A stretch of 64,000 nucleotides of DNA from Enterobacteriaceae endosymbiont of Donacia tomentosa (GTDB lineage Bacteria; Pseudomonadota; Gammaproteobacteria; Enterobacterales; Enterobacteriaceae). The notes under the pieces were generated by a model, which saw nothing but the letters and a program-made list of their open reading frames with translations, searched no databases and was not told where the DNA came from. Position 1 is the stretch's first letter; each line of letters opens with the position of its first letter. This document shows, piece after piece, positions 7,796 through 17,203 of this stretch. The translations under genes and the position numbers were made by a program. The stretch lies in the NCBI RefSeq assembly GCF_012571135.1, contig NZ_CP046216.1:420936-484935 (forward strand), written 5' to 3'.

Positions 7796-10078
7796 ATGAA
7801 TAATCGTTTATTTGTTGTAAAAAGAAATGGTTGTAAAGAATTATTAAATTTAAATAAAATTAATATAGTACTATCTCGTGCAGCCAAAGGATTAAAAGAT
7901 ATTTCTATATCAGATATAAAAAAAAAATTATATTTACAATTTTATAATAAAATTAGTACAATAAATATCCATGATATTATTGTCAAAATTACAGCAGATT
8001 TAATTTCCATAAAAAGTCCTGATTACCAATATATGGCTGCAAGGTTAGCAATTTCTCATTTAAGAAAAAAAGCATATGGTAAATTTAGACCTCCAAAATT
8101 ATATAATCATGTAAAAACAATGGTAAATTTAAAAAAATATGATAAGCTTCTTATAGAAAAATATACAAAAGAAGATTTTGAATTAATGGATGAATTTATT
8201 GATCATAATCGTGATATGCATTTTTCTTATGCAGCTGTAAAACAATTAGAGGGTAAATATCTTGTTAAGAATAGAGTCACAGGGAAAATTTATGAAAGTC
8301 CACAATTCTTATATATTTTAATTGCTGCATGTTTATTTTATAATTATCCATGTCAAAAAAAAATGTATTATATAAAATATTTTTATAACGCAATTTCTAA
8401 TTTTAAAATTTCTTTACCAACTCCCATTATGTCTGGAGTACGCACAATTACTAAACAATTTAGTTCATGTATTTTAATTGAATGTGGTGATAATATTGAT
8501 TCTATTAATGCTACTACCAGTAGTATCATAAAATATGTTTCTCAAAAAGCAGGAATTGGTATTAATGTAGGTAGAATACGTGCTGTTGGGAGTCCCATTA
8601 GAAATGGAGAAGCATTTCATACAGGATGTATCCCTTTTTATAAACATTTTCAAACAGCTATAAAATCTTGTTCTCAAGGAGGGGTAAGAGGGGGAGCAGG
8701 TACGTTATTTTTTCCATTATGGCATTTTGAAATTACGAACTTACTAGTTTTAAAAAATAACCGAGGAATAGAAACTAATAGAGTCAGATACGTGGATTAT
8801 ACTGTTCAAATAAATAAATTATTATATAAACGTTTAATAAAAGGAGATAAAATTACTTTATTTAGTCCTTCGGATGTTCCAGGATTATATGAAACTTTTT
8901 TTTCAAATCAAAAAAAATTTAAAATACTGTACAAAAAATATGAAAATGATGATAGTATTAGGAAGAGGAGTGTTAGTGCTATACATTTATTTTCATTAAT
9001 GATGAAAGAACGCACTTCTACTGGAAGGATATATATTCAAAATGTTGATCATTGTAATACACATTCTCCTTTTAACCCTAAATTAGCTCCTATCAGACAA
9101 TCAAATCTTTGTTTGGAAATTACGTTACCTACTAAAGTATTAAAGAGTATTAATGATATTAATGGTGAAATTGGTTTATGTACTTTAGCTGCTTTTAATT
9201 TAGGAAAAATTAAAAATTTAAACGAAATCAAAAAATTATCTGATCTAATAGTTCGGGCATTAAACTGTTTATTAGATTATCAGAAATATCTTATTCCTGC
9301 TGCAAAAAATTCAGCATTAGGTCGGAGACCATTAGGTATAGGAGTAATTAATTTTGCTTATTATTTAGCTAAAAATAATGTTCGATACTCTGATAATAGT
9401 GCAAATAATTTAACACATAAAACATTTGAAGCTATACAATATTATTTGTTAAAAGCTTCTAACAATTTAGCTAAAGAAGAAGGCCCTTGTCCTTTATTTC
9501 GTGAAACGAATTATGCAAAGGGTATATTACCTATTGATACGTATAAAAATTATATTGATAGTCTTTATACAGAACCTTTACACTATGATTGGGAATATTT
9601 AAGAAAAAATATTCAAAAGTATGGATTACGTAATTCAACATTATCTGCACTAATGCCTTCAGAAATATCATCTCAAATATCTAATGCCACAAATGGAATT
9701 GAACCACCTAGAGGTTTTATTAGTATAAAAACATCTAAAAATGGTATTTATAAACAAGTAGTCCCGGATTTTTATAAACTAAAAGAAAAATATGAGTTAT
9801 TATGGGATATGCCTAATAATGATGGATATTTACATCTAATCAGTATAATGCAAAAATTTATTGATCAGTCAATTTCATCAAATATAAATTATGATCCTCA
9901 AGTTTTTTATAAAAATAAAATACCAATGCAAAAATTATTAGAAGATTTACTGAAAGCCTATAAATTAGGAATTAAAACCCTATACTATCAGAATACTAGA
10001 GATGGAGCAAAAAATCCACAAGATGAAGATATTTTAAAAAAAAATGATCTTTGTTCAAATGGTTCTTGTATAATTTAA
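7796..10078 (+). CDS. nrdA: class Ia ribonucleoside-diphosphate reductase, alpha subunit
   Basis: A 760-residue protein matching E. coli NrdA (761). It reduces ribonucleoside diphosphates to deoxy forms, using the tyrosyl radical of NrdB. All catalytic elements are visible: the active-site cysteine in Q-F-S-S-C, N-L-C-L-E (radical cysteine with N and E), the partner cysteine in G-L-C-T-L-A-A-F-N-L-G, the radical-transfer Tyr pair in T-L-Y-Y-Q-N-T-R-D-G-A, and the redox pair in the C-terminal C-S-N-G-S-C. The N-terminal ATP cone is present (F-V-V-K-R-N-G). nrdB follows after 36 bases. The ferredoxin gene yfaE that follows nrdB in E. coli is absent. No NrdR box was recognised upstream. Confidence 0.97.
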   Translation: MNNRLFVVKRNGCKELLNLNKINIVLSRAAKGLKDISISDIKKKLYLQFYNKISTINIHDIIVKITADLISIKSPDYQYMAARLAISHLRKKAYGKFRPPKLYNHVKTMVNLKKYDKLLIEKYTKEDFELMDEFIDHNRDMHFSYAAVKQLEGKYLVKNRVTGKIYESPQFLYILIAACLFYNYPCQKKMYYIKYFYNAISNFKISLPTPIMSGVRTITKQFSSCILIECGDNIDSINATTSSIIKYVSQKAGIGINVGRIRAVGSPIRNGEAFHTGCIPFYKHFQTAIKSCSQGGVRGGAGTLFFPLWHFEITNLLVLKNNRGIETNRVRYVDYTVQINKLLYKRLIKGDKITLFSPSDVPGLYETFFSNQKKFKILYKKYENDDSIRKRSVSAIHLFSLMMKERTSTGRIYIQNVDHCNTHSPFNPKLAPIRQSNLCLEITLPTKVLKSINDINGEIGLCTLAAFNLGKIKNLNEIKKLSDLIVRALNCLLDYQKYLIPAAKNSALGRRPLGIGVINFAYYLAKNNVRYSDNSANNLTHKTFEAIQYYLLKASNNLAKEEGPCPLFRETNYAKGILPIDTYKNYIDSLYTEPLHYDWEYLRKNIQKYGLRNSTLSALMPSEISSQISNATNGIEPPRGFISIKTSKNGIYKQVVPDFYKLKEKYELLWDMPNNDGYLHLISIMQKFIDQSISSNINYDPQVFYKNKIPMQKLLEDLLKAYKLGIKTLYYQNTRDGAKNPQDEDILKKNDLCSNGSCII

Positions 10079-10114
10079 TTTTTTAAAGTTATTATTTTTA
10101 ATACGGATAATACA

Positions 10115-11245
10115 ATGAATTACACTACTTTTTCTCATAAAAAAAATAACCAATTAAAAGAACCTATGTTTTTTGGACAATCTGTAAATATAGCTCGTTA
10201 TGATCAGCAAAAACATTATATTTTTGAAAATTTAATTGAAAAACAATTAAGTTTTTTTTGGAGACCGGAAGAAATAGATATATCATATGATTGTATACAT
10301 TACCAAAATTTACCTAAACATGAAAAACATATATTTATTAGTAATTTAAAATATCAAACTTTATTAGATTCTATTCAAGGACGAAGTCCAAATATAGCAT
10401 TATTACCACTTATTTCTATACCGGAATTAGAAACATGGGTAGAAACATGGTCTTTCTTTGAAACAATACATTCTAGATCTTATACTCATATAATTAGAAA
10501 TATTGTAAATGAACCATCACTCATTTTTGATGATATTGTTACCAATCAGAATATTATTTTAAGAACAAAAGATATTATTAAATATTATGATGAATTAATT
10601 GAAATGACAAATTATTGGCATTTGTTAGGTGAAGGAATTCATTTTATTAATAATAAAAAAATTATTATTAATCTATATAATTTAAAAAAAAAACTATATC
10701 TATGTTTAATGAATGTAAATATTTTAGAAGCTATCAGATTTTATGTAAGTTTTGCATGCTCTTTTGCATTTGCTGAAAGAGAATTAATGGAAGGTAATGC
10801 AAAAATTATTAGATTTATAGCTCGTGATGAATACCTACATTTAATGGGTACTCAATATATACTTAATATTATGCAAAAAGGTATAGAAGATAAAGAAATG
10901 GCAAAAATTGCTATTGAATGTCAAAATCAATGTTATCAGTTATTTATTAACGCATCTATTCAAGAAAAACAATGGGCTGAATATTTATTCAGTAATGGAT
11001 CTATATTAGGATTAAATAAGAATATCTTGTGTCAATATATTGAATATATTACTAATATTAGAATGAAAAAAGTTGGATTAAAAAGTCCATTTCAAACTAA
11101 TAAAAATCCTATTCCTTGGATTAATTCTTGGCTTATATCAGATAATGTACAAATGGCTCCTCAAGAAGTAGAAGTAAGTTCTTATTTAGTAGGTCAAATT
11201 GATTCTACAGTAGATATTAAAAAACTTAGTAAAATTAAATTATAA
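10115..11245 (+). CDS. nrdB: class Ia ribonucleoside-diphosphate reductase, beta subunit
   Basis: A 376-residue protein equal in length to E. coli NrdB. It carries the diferric centre and stable tyrosyl radical needed by NrdA. The segment [16 protein letters not shown] supplies the iron ligands and the radical Tyr122 equivalent. The second ligand set E-R-E-L-M-E-G-N-A and D-E-Y-L-H-L is present, and the C-terminal tail (S-Y-L-V-G-Q-I-D-S) that docks on NrdA is kept. It is cotranscribed with nrdA and ends at a strong hairpin shared with the convergent antiporter gene. Confidence 0.97.
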   Translation: MNYTTFSHKKNNQLKEPMFFGQSVNIARYDQQKHYIFENLIEKQLSFFWRPEEIDISYDCIHYQNLPKHEKHIFISNLKYQTLLDSIQGRSPNIALLPLISIPELETWVETWSFFETIHSRSYTHIIRNIVNEPSLIFDDIVTNQNIILRTKDIIKYYDELIEMTNYWHLLGEGIHFINNKKIIINLYNLKKKLYLCLMNVNILEAIRFYVSFACSFAFAERELMEGNAKIIRFIARDEYLHLMGTQYILNIMQKGIEDKEMAKIAIECQNQCYQLFINASIQEKQWAEYLFSNGSILGLNKNILCQYIEYITNIRMKKVGLKSPFQTNKNPIPWINSWLISDNVQMAPQEVEVSSYLVGQIDSTVDIKKLSKIKL

Positions 11246-11250
11246 TATTT

Positions 11251-11294
11251 TTTAATGACTGTTATAAATAATGTTGTAAATAACAGTCATTAAA
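11251..11294. terminator. bidirectional terminator between nrdB and the antiporter gene
   Basis: A 15-bp perfect stem (11251-11265 with 11280-11294, containing TAATGACTGTTAT / ATAACAGTCATTA) with a 14-base loop, T-rich on the + strand side, sits between the two convergent genes. Confidence 0.8.
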
Positions 11295-11343
11295 TATTTT
11301 TTATATATAAGTTATAAGTTAAGAACTATTAAAATAATAATAA

Positions 11344-12738
11344 TTATTTTAATATATAATATAAAGAATAAAACGATGCTATTAGCAAAATAAAACAAAA
11401 TATTTTTTCTTTTTTATTTAAGGATAAAATATTAGGATTATTAATTTTTGTTAATATTAATAATATTAATCCTGGAGCATATAAAACTAACGACAATAAT
11501 AAATTTAAAAAACCAGAAGCAAATAATAACCATATTCCATATAAACAAGAACCAAATCCTACAAATAAATTCCATTTATTATATCTTTCTTTTAAAGATA
11601 TCTTAAATAAATATGCTCCTACTAAAAAATAAGGTACTAATATCATTTCAGAAGCAATAGTTAATAAACGATTATAATCTAATTTAGTTAACCAAATTAA
11701 TATTAAGCATATTTGCATACTAATATTAGTGAGTAATAAAGCATATGAAGGAGCTTTATTATTATTTTGTTTTATTAATATTTGAGGAAACATTTTATTT
11801 TTAGCAGCAATCCATGGTACTTCTGCAGCCATAATTGTCCAACTTAAATAAGCACTACATACAGATATAATTAAACCTAATGCAATAAATATATCTCCCC
11901 ATTCCCCAATTAAAACCGTCATTAAACCAGCCATAGAAGGATTTCTCATAATTGACAAATCAGCTCTACTAATAATACCTAAAGATAATAATGTGACAGA
12001 TGAATAAACACATAAAGCTATTATAACGGCTAATAATGTTGCTTTACCTACATCTTTTTTATTTTTTGCTCTAGATGATAAAATAACAGCACCTTCTATA
12101 CCAATAAAAACCCATAAGGTAATTAACATTGTATTTTTTACTTGTTTCCAAATCGGAATATTTAAAGCTGTTCCGGTAATATCGATATTAAATTTTTTAA
12201 AATTAAAAACAATAAAAGATAAAAATATAAATATACTTAAAGGTATTAATTTACATAATGTTGCTATTATACTGACATTAGAGGCTGTTTTAGTTCCTTT
12301 TAATAATAAAAAATGTATTAACCATAATAAAAGAGATTCTCCTAATACAGAAGCCCATGTATTACCATTACCAAAAATTATATGGTTATGAGTATCAAAA
12401 AAAAAACTAATAGCAGAAAAAACAATAACTAAATAAGAAACATTAGCAATAATTGCACATAACCAATATCCCCATGCAGAACAAAAACCTATTAATTCTC
12501 CGAATCCTTCTCTAGCATATTCAAAAATACCCCCTTCAAGATCTGGTTTTAATTCATTTAGTAATAATAGTGTCATTGCTAGAAAAATAATACCTATTCC
12601 TGTAATACTCCATCCAATTATTAAAGCAATAGGTCCTGCAATTACTGCCATGTTTTGGGGTAAACTGAATACTCCTGCTCCTAACATAGAACTAATTACT
12701 AATGATGTTAATGCTATTAAATTTAATTTTTTATCCAA
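11344..12738 (-). CDS. APC-superfamily amino acid antiporter, ArcD/YdgI type (probable arginine/ornithine exchanger)
   Basis: A 464-residue integral membrane protein with about 12-13 hydrophobic helices. It opens with the APC consensus S-x-x-x-x-S-x-M-L-G-A-G-V-F-S-L-P (about residues 14-28). It also has E-G-G-I-F-E-Y-A-R-E-G-F-G and W-V-F-I-G-I-E-G-A-V-I-L-S-S-R-A, which are typical of the basic amino acid/polyamine antiporter branch containing ArcD, YdgI and LysI. It would exchange a cationic amino acid for its metabolite across the inner membrane. No arc deiminase or decarboxylase gene is beside it, so the substrate is an inference; AdiC- or CadB-like exchange is the alternative. AAGGAATTATTTT precedes the ATG. 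Confidence 0.8.
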   Translation of the reverse strand: MDKKLNLIALTSLVISSMLGAGVFSLPQNMAVIAGPIALIIGWSITGIGIIFLAMTLLLLNELKPDLEGGIFEYAREGFGELIGFCSAWGYWLCAIIANVSYLVIVFSAISFFFDTHNHIIFGNGNTWASVLGESLLLWLIHFLLLKGTKTASNVSIIATLCKLIPLSIFIFLSFIVFNFKKFNIDITGTALNIPIWKQVKNTMLITLWVFIGIEGAVILSSRAKNKKDVGKATLLAVIIALCVYSSVTLLSLGIISRADLSIMRNPSMAGLMTVLIGEWGDIFIALGLIISVCSAYLSWTIMAAEVPWIAAKNKMFPQILIKQNNNKAPSYALLLTNISMQICLILIWLTKLDYNRLLTIASEMILVPYFLVGAYLFKISLKERYNKWNLFVGFGSCLYGIWLLFASGFLNLLLSLVLYAPGLILLILTKINNPNILSLNKKEKIFCFILLIASFYSLYYILK

Positions 12739-12926
12739 AATAATTCCTTTAAAATATATACATTATTAATTAAAATTATTTATTTAAAAACACATAATTT
12801 AAAATAAAAAAAATAACAATTAGTTTTTATATTATTTAATCGATTTTATGAAAAATCATTTAAAAATTATAAATATTTTACTATTAAATAATTATATATA
12901 TATATATTTTATTTAAAAAATATATT

Positions 12927-13676
12927 TTAAACTGGATTATTTATATTAATAAAATTAACTTTTAAATTAAATTTATTTTTTAGCCATTGTCCTAACATAA
13001 TTACTCCTCCTTTTTCTGTAGCATAATGTCCTGCACTAATGAAATGAATTCCATGTTCCCTAGCAATATACAGATTATTTTCAGAAACTTCTCCTGTAAT
13101 AAAAACATCTGCACCAAAATTTGCTACTTCTTCAAGAAATTTTTGTCCTGCTCCTGTACACCATGCTATTTTATAAATTTCTTTAGGAGCATTTTCACCA
13201 AAATGTAATGGAGTACGATTTAATTTTTTAGTAATATCAAAAATAAAATATTTTATATTAACTCTATTTTTTAAATAACCATAAAAAACAAAAGAATTAA
13301 TTTTACCGGCTACATTAATATTTAGTAATTTTGCTAAATAAATATTATTTCCTAATTGATAACTTATATCTAATGGAAAATGCCAACTATACAAGTTAAT
13401 ATTATTCAATAAAATTTGACATATTCTTTTTTTTTTAATACCTGTTATAATAGGTGATTCATTTTTCCAGAAATAACCATGATGTACTATAACAGCATCT
13501 GTTTTTAACAATATAGCTTTATTTAATAATTTTTGGGATGCACTAACTCCTGTTATAATATTTTTTATTTGATTTTTTCCTTCTATTTGTAATCCATTAG
13601 GCGCATAATCTTTCAAATTTGTTTTTATATTTAACTTTTTATTTATAACCGCTTCTAATTTATAATTATTAATCAT
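12927..13676 (-). CDS. ybgI: Nif3-like dinuclear metal protein YbgI
   Basis: A 249-residue member of the NIF3/YbgI family (E. coli YbgI is 247). The metal ligands of the family are visible: the His pair in V-I-V-H-H-G-Y (about 63-67), the Asp in W-H-F-P-L-D (about 100), and the His and Glu in S-A-G-H-Y-A-T-E-K-G-G (about 215-225). YbgI forms a hexameric ring with two metal ions per subunit; its reaction is not established, and older annotations as GTP cyclohydrolase type 2 homologue rest on weak evidence. Its retention in a reduced genome suggests a housekeeping role. It is 188 bases from the antiporter gene on the same strand. Confidence 0.93.
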   Translation of the reverse strand: MINNYKLEAVINKKLNIKTNLKDYAPNGLQIEGKNQIKNIITGVSASQKLLNKAILLKTDAVIVHHGYFWKNESPIITGIKKKRICQILLNNINLYSWHFPLDISYQLGNNIYLAKLLNINVAGKINSFVFYGYLKNRVNIKYFIFDITKKLNRTPLHFGENAPKEIYKIAWCTGAGQKFLEEVANFGADVFITGEVSENNLYIAREHGIHFISAGHYATEKGGVIMLGQWLKNKFNLKVNFININNPV

Positions 13677-13840
13677 GTTAATCTTATATATATTTCTAAA
13701 AATATATTAAAAAATATTTATCATATTATTTTGAAATAATAGATTTTGTATAATAATATATCTTTATTAAAAATTTTTAATAATTATATAATAATTAATT
13801 ATTCTTTAATTTAAAGAATATTTTGAAGAGAAAAGATAAA

Positions 13841-15217
13841 ATGTTTAAAAACTTAAGTAATAAACTATTTAAAGTACTTTCTAAAATTAGTAACTATGGA
13901 CGTTTAACAGAAAAAAATATAAAAGATACTTTACATGAAATTTATATAAGTTTATTAGAAGCTGATGTAGCTTTAGATGTTATTAAAAATTTTATTTTTA
14001 CAATAAAACAAGAAGCTATTGGTAAAAATATTAATCATAGTTTTACTCCTGGACAAGAATTAATACAATTAGTCAAAAAAAATTTGATTAAAATAATTAG
14101 TTCTCCAAATAATAAAATTAATATTTCTGTTCAACCCCCTGCAACTATATTATTAGTAGGGTTACAAGGAGCTGGAAAAACAACAAGTGTTGTAAAATTA
14201 GCATATTTTTTAAAAAAAAAATATAAAAAAAAAATTATTGTTGTATCGACAGATATTTATAGACCCGCAGCTATAGAACAATTAAAAATTTTAGCTAAAA
14301 ATACACAAATAGATTATTTTAATATAGATATCAAATCTAATCCAATAGAAATATCCAAACAAGTATTAAATTATGTTAAAGTTAATTTTTATGATATATT
14401 AATCGTTGACACAGCAGGTAGATTACATATAAATCATCGTATGATGGAAGAAATAAAAGATATTCATGCCATATTAAATCCTATAGAAACTTTATTTGTA
14501 ATTGATGCTATGACAGGACAAGATTCTATTAATAGTGCAAAAGCATTTAATAAAATATTACCTATTACCGGAGTTTTTTTAACTAAAACAGATAGTGATG
14601 CTAGAGGAGGGGTAGCTTTATCTGTAAAATATATTACACAAAAACCTATTAAATTTATTGGAACTGGGGAAAAAATAAGTGACATGACAATTTTTTCTCC
14701 TGAAAATATTGCTACCAAAATATTAGGAATGTCTTCAGAATTATCTATTATTAAAAATATTAAAGATAAAATCAACTATGAAAAAAATCAAAAATTAATT
14801 AAAAAATTACAAAATAAAAGTCAATTAAGTTTACAAGATTTTTTAGATCAATTGAAACAAATTTATCAAATAGGCAGTAATAATATTACAACTTTATTAA
14901 ATAAAATGAAAATAGGTGATATACAAAATTTAGCATATCCAATATTAAATACCATTAACGTAGACCAAAAAATGATAAATAATATAGAAGTTATGATGAA
15001 TTCTATGACTAAATTAGAAAAAATAAATGTTGAAATTATTAATTTTTCAAGAAAAAAAAGAATATCCTTAGGTTCAGGTATTAGTATACAAAAAATACAT
15101 GCTATATTTAAACAATATAACCAAATGAAGTTAATTACTAAAAAGATAACTAAAAAGAATAATATGAATAAAATCATTAAAAATATGCAAAAATTTTTCC
15201 CTAAAAAAATTTTTTAA
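13841..15217 (+). CDS. ffh: signal recognition particle protein Ffh
   Basis: The SRP GTPase that binds 4.5S RNA and targets nascent membrane proteins to FtsY and SecYEG/YidC. The frame is open from a TTG at 13823, but the ATG at 13841 gives the family start (MFKNLSNKLFK) and follows a GAAGAG ribosome site, so it was chosen (458 residues, E. coli 453). The N domain, G1 (G-L-Q-G-A-G-K-T-T), D-T-A-G-R-L and T-K-T-D-S-D-A-R-G-G are intact. In the C-terminal M domain S-G-S-G-type RNA binding (L-G-S-G-I) is kept but many of the groove methionines are replaced by Ile, Lys or Asn. It heads the conserved ffh-rpsP-rimM-trmD-rplS cluster. Confidence 0.96.
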   Translation: MFKNLSNKLFKVLSKISNYGRLTEKNIKDTLHEIYISLLEADVALDVIKNFIFTIKQEAIGKNINHSFTPGQELIQLVKKNLIKIISSPNNKINISVQPPATILLVGLQGAGKTTSVVKLAYFLKKKYKKKIIVVSTDIYRPAAIEQLKILAKNTQIDYFNIDIKSNPIEISKQVLNYVKVNFYDILIVDTAGRLHINHRMMEEIKDIHAILNPIETLFVIDAMTGQDSINSAKAFNKILPITGVFLTKTDSDARGGVALSVKYITQKPIKFIGTGEKISDMTIFSPENIATKILGMSSELSIIKNIKDKINYEKNQKLIKKLQNKSQLSLQDFLDQLKQIYQIGSNNITTLLNKMKIGDIQNLAYPILNTINVDQKMINNIEVMMNSMTKLEKINVEIINFSRKKRISLGSGISIQKIHAIFKQYNQMKLITKKITKKNNMNKIIKNMQKFFPKKIF

Positions 15218-15244
15218 CAATTATAAAACAAAGGTAAATATACA

Positions 15245-15472
15245 ATGGTTAAAATTCGTTTAGCAAGAAAAGGAATAAAAAAAAAACCTTTTTATCATAT
15301 AGTTGTGACAGACAGTAGAAATTCTAGAGATGGGCGTTTTATCGAACGTTTAGGGTATTTTGATCCTATTTTTAAAGAAAAAACAAAAATTAAAATTAAT
15401 AAAGAAAGAGTAAATTTTTGGTTAGCAAAAGGAGCTCTTATATCTAAAAGGGTTAATTTTCTATTAAAATAA
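15245..15472 (+). CDS. rpsP: 30S ribosomal protein bS16
   Basis: A 75-residue protein starting [10 protein letters not shown] with the S16 motif [21 protein letters not shown]. coli S16 has 82 residues; the missing ones are the charged C-terminal tail, while the fold is complete. AAAGGTAAATATACA precedes the ATG. It lies 27 bases after ffh and 15 bases before rimM, the standard enteric operon order. Confidence 0.95.
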   Translation: MVKIRLARKGIKKKPFYHIVVTDSRNSRDGRFIERLGYFDPIFKEKTKIKINKERVNFWLAKGALISKRVNFLLK

Positions 15473-15487
15473 TTTTGTAAAATATTT

Positions 15488-16021
15488 ATGCATATTACTA
15501 AAAAAAAAATAATTTTAGGTAAATTCGGTCGAGTTCATGGGATACATGGATGGATAAAATTATTTTCTTTTACTAAAAGAAAAGGAGATATTTTTAATTA
15601 TAAAAATTTATTTATTTTGAAAAATCAAAAAAATTCGTTTTTAATCAAATTCAGTAATTATATTATAAAAAAAAATAATTATATTGTAAAAATTAATAAT
15701 ATTAATAATCGTAATAAAATTACTGAATTTGTAAATTGTAAGATTTATATTTTGGAAGCTGAACTAATTTTATATAAAAAACCTAAAGAATATTATTGGT
15801 ATGAAATTATTGGATGTAAAGTAATAAATATTAATAAAGTTTATTTAGGTTATATTATACAAATAATAGAAACTGGAGCTAATGATGTTATTGTAGTAAA
15901 ATATCAAAATTTAAATAAAAAAATAATAAATAAAAAAATTTTAATTCCTTTTATTTTTAAACAAGTTATTAAAAATATAGATTTAATTAATAAAGTTATT
16001 AAAGTTAGTTGGGAATTGTAA
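15488..16021 (+). CDS. rimM: ribosome maturation factor RimM
   Basis: A 177-residue protein with the RimM N-terminal motif G-K-F-G-R-V-H-G-I-H-G-W-I-K and the PRC-barrel C-terminal domain (Y-Y-W-Y-E-I-I-G-C-K-V, then T-G-A-N-D-V-I-V-V). RimM binds S19 and helps mature the 30S head domain. Sequence drift is large in the lysine- and asparagine-rich middle, but the length is close to E. coli RimM (182). It sits between rpsP and trmD as in nearly all gammaproteobacteria. Confidence 0.93.
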   Translation: MHITKKKIILGKFGRVHGIHGWIKLFSFTKRKGDIFNYKNLFILKNQKNSFLIKFSNYIIKKNNYIVKINNINNRNKITEFVNCKIYILEAELILYKKPKEYYWYEIIGCKVININKVYLGYIIQIIETGANDVIVVKYQNLNKKIINKKILIPFIFKQVIKNIDLINKVIKVSWEL

Positions 16022-16049
16022 ATTTCATTAAAATTTCAGATAAAAAATT

Positions 16050-16805
16050 ATGATGTTAATTGGTGTTATTAGTTTATTTCCAGAAATCTTTCAACCTTTT
16101 ATTAAATATGGCATTATACAAAAAAGTATAAAAAAAAAATTATTAAGTATAGATTTTTGGAATCCTAGAAATTATACAAATAATAAAAAATATAAAGTAG
16201 ATTCTACTATATATGGCGGTGGAGGTGGAGTTATATTAAAAGCAGAACCCTTAATAAGATCTATAGAACAAGCTAAATTAAAAATAAGAAATAATATTAA
16301 ATTAATTTATTTATCTCCTCAAGGTCGGAAAATAGATACTGCCTGTATAAATTCTTTATTATGTAAAAATATAATATTAATTTGTGGTAGATATAAAGGG
16401 ATAGATGAACGTATTATTACTAATTTTGTAGACGAAGAAATTTCTATAGGAGATTATATTCTTAGTGGGGGAGAACTACCAGCGATGGTATTAATAGATA
16501 TAATAGTAAGACTTATACCAGGAGTATTAAATAATATACTATCTAATAGTACTGATTCTTTTTTTAATAATGGTCTATTAGATTGTCCTAATTATACTAA
16601 ACCTCGTGTATTAAATAATTTTAAAGGACAAGTTCCAAAAATTTTATTGTCTGGTGATCATAAAAAAATACAACAATGGAGATTAAAACAATCATTAGGA
16701 GCAACATGGCTAAAAAGACCTGATTTATTAAAAAAGAAAAAATTAACTAAAGAAGAAAAATTTTTATTTAATGAATTTAAAACATCTTATTTTAAAAAAA
16801 ATTAA
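16050..16805 (+). CDS. trmD: tRNA (guanine-N1-)-methyltransferase TrmD
   Basis: A SPOUT methyltransferase that makes m1G37 in tRNAs reading CNN, preventing +1 frameshifts. Of 251 residues, the trefoil-knot cofactor site is clear: Y-L-S-P-Q-G-R, C-G-R-Y-K-G-I-D-E-R and I-G-D-Y-I-L-S-G-G-E-L-P-A. The start is one of two adjacent ATGs (16050 or 16053); the second gives the same N terminus as E. coli TrmD. It is followed 20 bases later by rplS. Confidence 0.96.
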   Translation: MMLIGVISLFPEIFQPFIKYGIIQKSIKKKLLSIDFWNPRNYTNNKKYKVDSTIYGGGGGVILKAEPLIRSIEQAKLKIRNNIKLIYLSPQGRKIDTACINSLLCKNIILICGRYKGIDERIITNFVDEEISIGDYILSGGELPAMVLIDIIVRLIPGVLNNILSNSTDSFFNNGLLDCPNYTKPRVLNNFKGQVPKILLSGDHKKIQQWRLKQSLGATWLKRPDLLKKKKLTKEEKFLFNEFKTSYFKKN

Positions 16806-16825
16806 TATCTTGAGGTATTAAAATA

Positions 16826-17179
16826 ATGAATAACATTATTTACAATATAGAAAAAGAACAAATAAAAAACAGTATTAATATACCTGTATTTAGATCAGGA
16901 GATACAATAGAAGTAAAATTATGGATTGTTGAAGGGTCAAAAAAGAGACTTCAATCTTTTCAGGGTATTGTAATCTCCATATGTAAAAAAAATTTGAATT
17001 CTTCTTTTACTGTTAGAAAAGTATCTAATGGAGTAGGAATAGAACGTGTATTTCCATTATATTCTAAAATAATTCATTCAATTATTATTAAAAAGATTGG
17101 TTACGTAAAAAAAGCAAAATTATACTTTTTACGTAAATTAAAAGGAAAAGCAGCTCGTATTAAAGAAAAATTAGTTTAA
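16826..17179 (+). CDS. rplS: 50S ribosomal protein bL19
   Basis: A 117-residue protein (E. coli 115) with the L19 pattern [10 protein letters not shown], then Q-S-F-Q-G-I-V-I, and the C-terminal [16 protein letters not shown]19 lies at the 30S-50S interface. A good ribosome site (TTGAGGT) precedes the ATG. It ends the ffh-rplS cluster; recD converges on it with only 24 bases between and no clear terminator. Confidence 0.96.
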   Translation: MNNIIYNIEKEQIKNSINIPVFRSGDTIEVKLWIVEGSKKRLQSFQGIVISICKKNLNSSFTVRKVSNGVGIERVFPLYSKIIHSIIIKKIGYVKKAKLYFLRKLKGKAARIKEKLV

Positions 17180-17203
17180 TTTTTTATGAATTTAATAAAC
17201 TTG

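Noticed and set aside
13823-13840. Upstream TTG start for Ffh
   Set aside because: The extension overlaps the ribosome site of the ATG at 13841 and is not part of the Ffh family N terminus.
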